The position numbers and the translations under genes were made by a program. A stretch of DNA of 64,000 bases from Halalkalibacter okhensis (lineage in GTDB: Bacteria; Bacillota; Bacilli; Bacillales; Bacillaceae_D), in assembly GCF_000787375.1 (NCBI RefSeq), contig NZ_JRJU01000022.1:1-64000 (forward strand). Reading direction: 5' to 3'. Of this stretch, positions 62,691-64,000 are shown piece by piece (positions within the stretch are counted from its first letter, which is position 1; each line of letters begins with the position of its first letter). A model generated the notes under the pieces. It saw only the letters and a list, made by a program, of their open reading frames with translations. It made no database searches and was not told where the DNA came from.

Positions 62691-64000
62691 TCATCGGTTT
62701 AAGAGACTTCCTACATAGCGAAGGAGTTCATTTGCTGAGACCGAATTATAACCGTGCTCATCAATTAATCTAGCAATCACTTCATTAACTTTCTTCAGCT
62801 GCGACTCATCTGGCGTTTTCGTCGAAGTCGTAATCTTCACAATGTCTTTTAAATCAGCGAACAATTTCTTTTGAATGGCTTCACGTAAACGTTCATGAGA
62901 ATTGTAGTCAAATTTCTTCCCTTTACGGGCATAGGCAGAAATTCGAATTAAAATTTCTTCTCTAAATGCTTTCTTCGCATTTTCCGAAATGCCAATCTGT
63001 TCTTCAATGGAACGCATTAATTTTTCATCCGGCGTCATTTCTTCCCCAGTAAGAGGATCGCGCAGTTTATTTTTATTACAATATGCCTCAACATTATCTA
63101 AATAGTTATCCATTAACGTCTTAGCAGACTCATCATATGAGTAGACAAATGCCTTTTGTACTTCTTTCTTCGCAATCGCATCATATTCTTTTCTAGCTAC
63201 GGCAATGAAGTCCATATAACGCTCACGATCTTCTTTAGAAATAGATGCATGCTCACTTAATCCTTCTTTTATTGAGCGTAATACATCTAATGCATTAATA
63301 GATGTTAATTGCTTGCGAATGATCGCAGAAGAAATACGGTTAATAACATAACGAGGATCAATTCCACTCATGCCTTCATCTGGATCTTCCTGCTTTAATT
63401 CCTCTAAATCCTGCGAATTAAAACCTTCAACGCTTTCTCCATCATATAAACGCATTTTCTTCAGCAAGTCAACGCCTTGCTTTGCTGGCTCTTTCAATCT
63501 TGTTAATATCGTAAATATGGCAGCTACTTTTAACGCATGTGGTGCGATATGCACATGAGCGAGATCACTATCTTGAATCATTTTTTTATAGATTCTCTCT
63601 TCTTCACTGACCTTTAAGTTGTATGGAACTTTCATGACAATGATCCGGGAATGCAAGGCTTCGTTCTTTTTATTAGAAATAAACGATTTGTACTCGGATT
63701 CATTCGTATGTGCCACAATGAGCTCATCGGCACTAATCAGTGCAAATCGACCAGCTTTAAAATTTCCTTCCTGAGTCAGCGAGAGTAAATGCCATAAGAA
63801 TTTTTCATCACATTTTAACATCTCCTGAAACTCCATCATCCCTCGATTCGCCTTGTTTAATTCCCCATCAAATCGGTAAGCACGCGGATCGGATTCAGAA
63901 CCGTACTCAGCAATGGTCGAGAAATCAATGCTTCCTGTTAAGTCAGCAATATCTTGGGATTTTGGATCTGACGGACTAAATGTACCAATACCTGTACGTT
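62691..64000 (-). CDS. prkA: PrkA serine protein kinase, 5' end outside the window
   Basis: 435 codons of PrkA (about 631 aa in B. subtilis) are present; the N-terminal part with Walker A lies beyond the right edge. The visible part starts RTGIGTFSPSDPKSQDIADL and includes DPRAYRFDGELNKANRGMMEFQEMLKCDEKFLWHLL, a stretch of the AAA+ domain. The C-terminal PrkA kinase-like region with YMDFIAVARKEYD and the end YGSLLNR-like YVGSLLNR follow. PrkA influences sporulation in the mother cell with YhbH and SpoVR. An internal ATG at 63839 is not the start. Confidence 0.94.
   Translation of the reverse strand, partial: RTGIGTFSPSDPKSQDIADLTGSIDFSTIAEYGSESDPRAYRFDGELNKANRGMMEFQEMLKCDEKFLWHLLSLTQEGNFKAGRFALISADELIVAHTNESEYKSFISNKKNEALHSRIIVMKVPYNLKVSEEERIYKKMIQDSDLAHVHIAPHALKVAAIFTILTRLKEPAKQGVDLLKKMRLYDGESVEGFNSQDLEELKQEDPDEGMSGIDPRYVINRISSAIIRKQLTSINALDVLRSIKEGLSEHASISKEDRERYMDFIAVARKEYDAIAKKEVQKAFVYSYDESAKTLMDNYLDNVEAYCNKNKLRDPLTGEEMTPDEKLMRSIEEQIGISENAKKAFREEILIRISAYARKGKKFDYNSHERLREAIQKKLFADLKDIVKITTSTKTPDESQLKKVNEVIARLIDEHGYNSVSANELLRYVGSLLNR

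Overview
The window looks like a chromosomal segment of an endospore-forming Bacillaceae, probably an alkaliphilic or salt-tolerant relative of Bacillus subtilis. It carries an alpha/beta SASP, spoVR, yhbH and prkA, blocks in B. subtilis-like order (yheA-yheB, yheE-sspB, bmrC-bmrD), B. subtilis-type catabolic operons (yng, roc, glg, yclNOPQ), a sodium-symporter family transporter and a very acidic lipoprotein linker. No rRNA, tRNA, phage or CRISPR is visible, and no intact mobile element. Genus assignment is inference.

Layout. 1-4.0 kb: a tandem hairpin array, yheA, yheB, a GNAT-like orphan, repeats, yheE, two small proteins and sspB. 4.2-10.2 kb: a six-gene acyl-CoA / leucine catabolic operon (yngJ-H-HB-G-F-E order) behind a palindromic operator. 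10.4-16.0 kb: isoaspartyl dipeptidase, lemA-htpX, a sodium-dependent transporter and an aminotransferase. 16.4-20.1 kb: a heterodimeric ABC exporter (BmrCD type). 20.3-27.8 kb: spoVR, pgcA, a FixH-like protein, the GNAT-amidohydrolase fusion yhcX, an orphan CheX and a DUF2225 protein. 27.9-34.2 kb: glgC-glgD-glgA-glgP behind a sigma-E-like promoter, without glgB. 34.3-40.2 kb: GDPD, FAH-family protein, manganese catalase, mtnE-like aminotransferase, nfrA and a DUF418 membrane protein. 40.2-41.45 kb: a decayed IS1182-type transposase with palindromic repeats. 41.5-47.4 kb: an orphan sensor kinase and a Fur-box-controlled petrobactin-type iron importer. 47.4-54.8 kb: a repeat, a MarR regulator and arginine/proline catabolism (rocD, rocF, putB, rocA) with divergent rocR, a sigma-54 promoter and RocR sites. 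54.9-59.9 kb: an oxidoreductase, a MASE3 sensor kinase and an NCS1 permease. 60.2-64.0 kb: yhbH, a signal peptidase and the 3' two-thirds of prkA.

The most unusual content is intergenic. A repeated module occurs five times (2.63, 2.77, 20.2, 23.7 and 62.6 kb). It is a terminator-like hairpin followed 2-4 nt later (about 10 nt in the second copy) by a second folded element. The element has an outer 6-bp helix, a symmetric 8 x 8 internal loop rich in NGNGNARC, a second 6-bp helix, and an apical hairpin with a GAGYGGGTTT loop. Helix sequences change between copies while pairing is largely kept, which is the signature of a conserved structure. Copies 1, 4 and 5 begin within about 6 nt of a stop codon, and two arrays show tandem units of 133-137 bp. 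A second repeat family (26.2, 41.3 and 47.5 kb) and a related 104-bp palindrome (41.0 kb) also occur.

Functionally, mother-cell sporulation functions (SpoVR, YhbH, PrkA, glycogen genes, yng operon, SASP) sit beside nutrient-scavenging catabolism (arginine, proline, branched acyl-CoA, glycerophosphodiesters) and iron uptake. This suits a soil or alkaline-habitat spore former.
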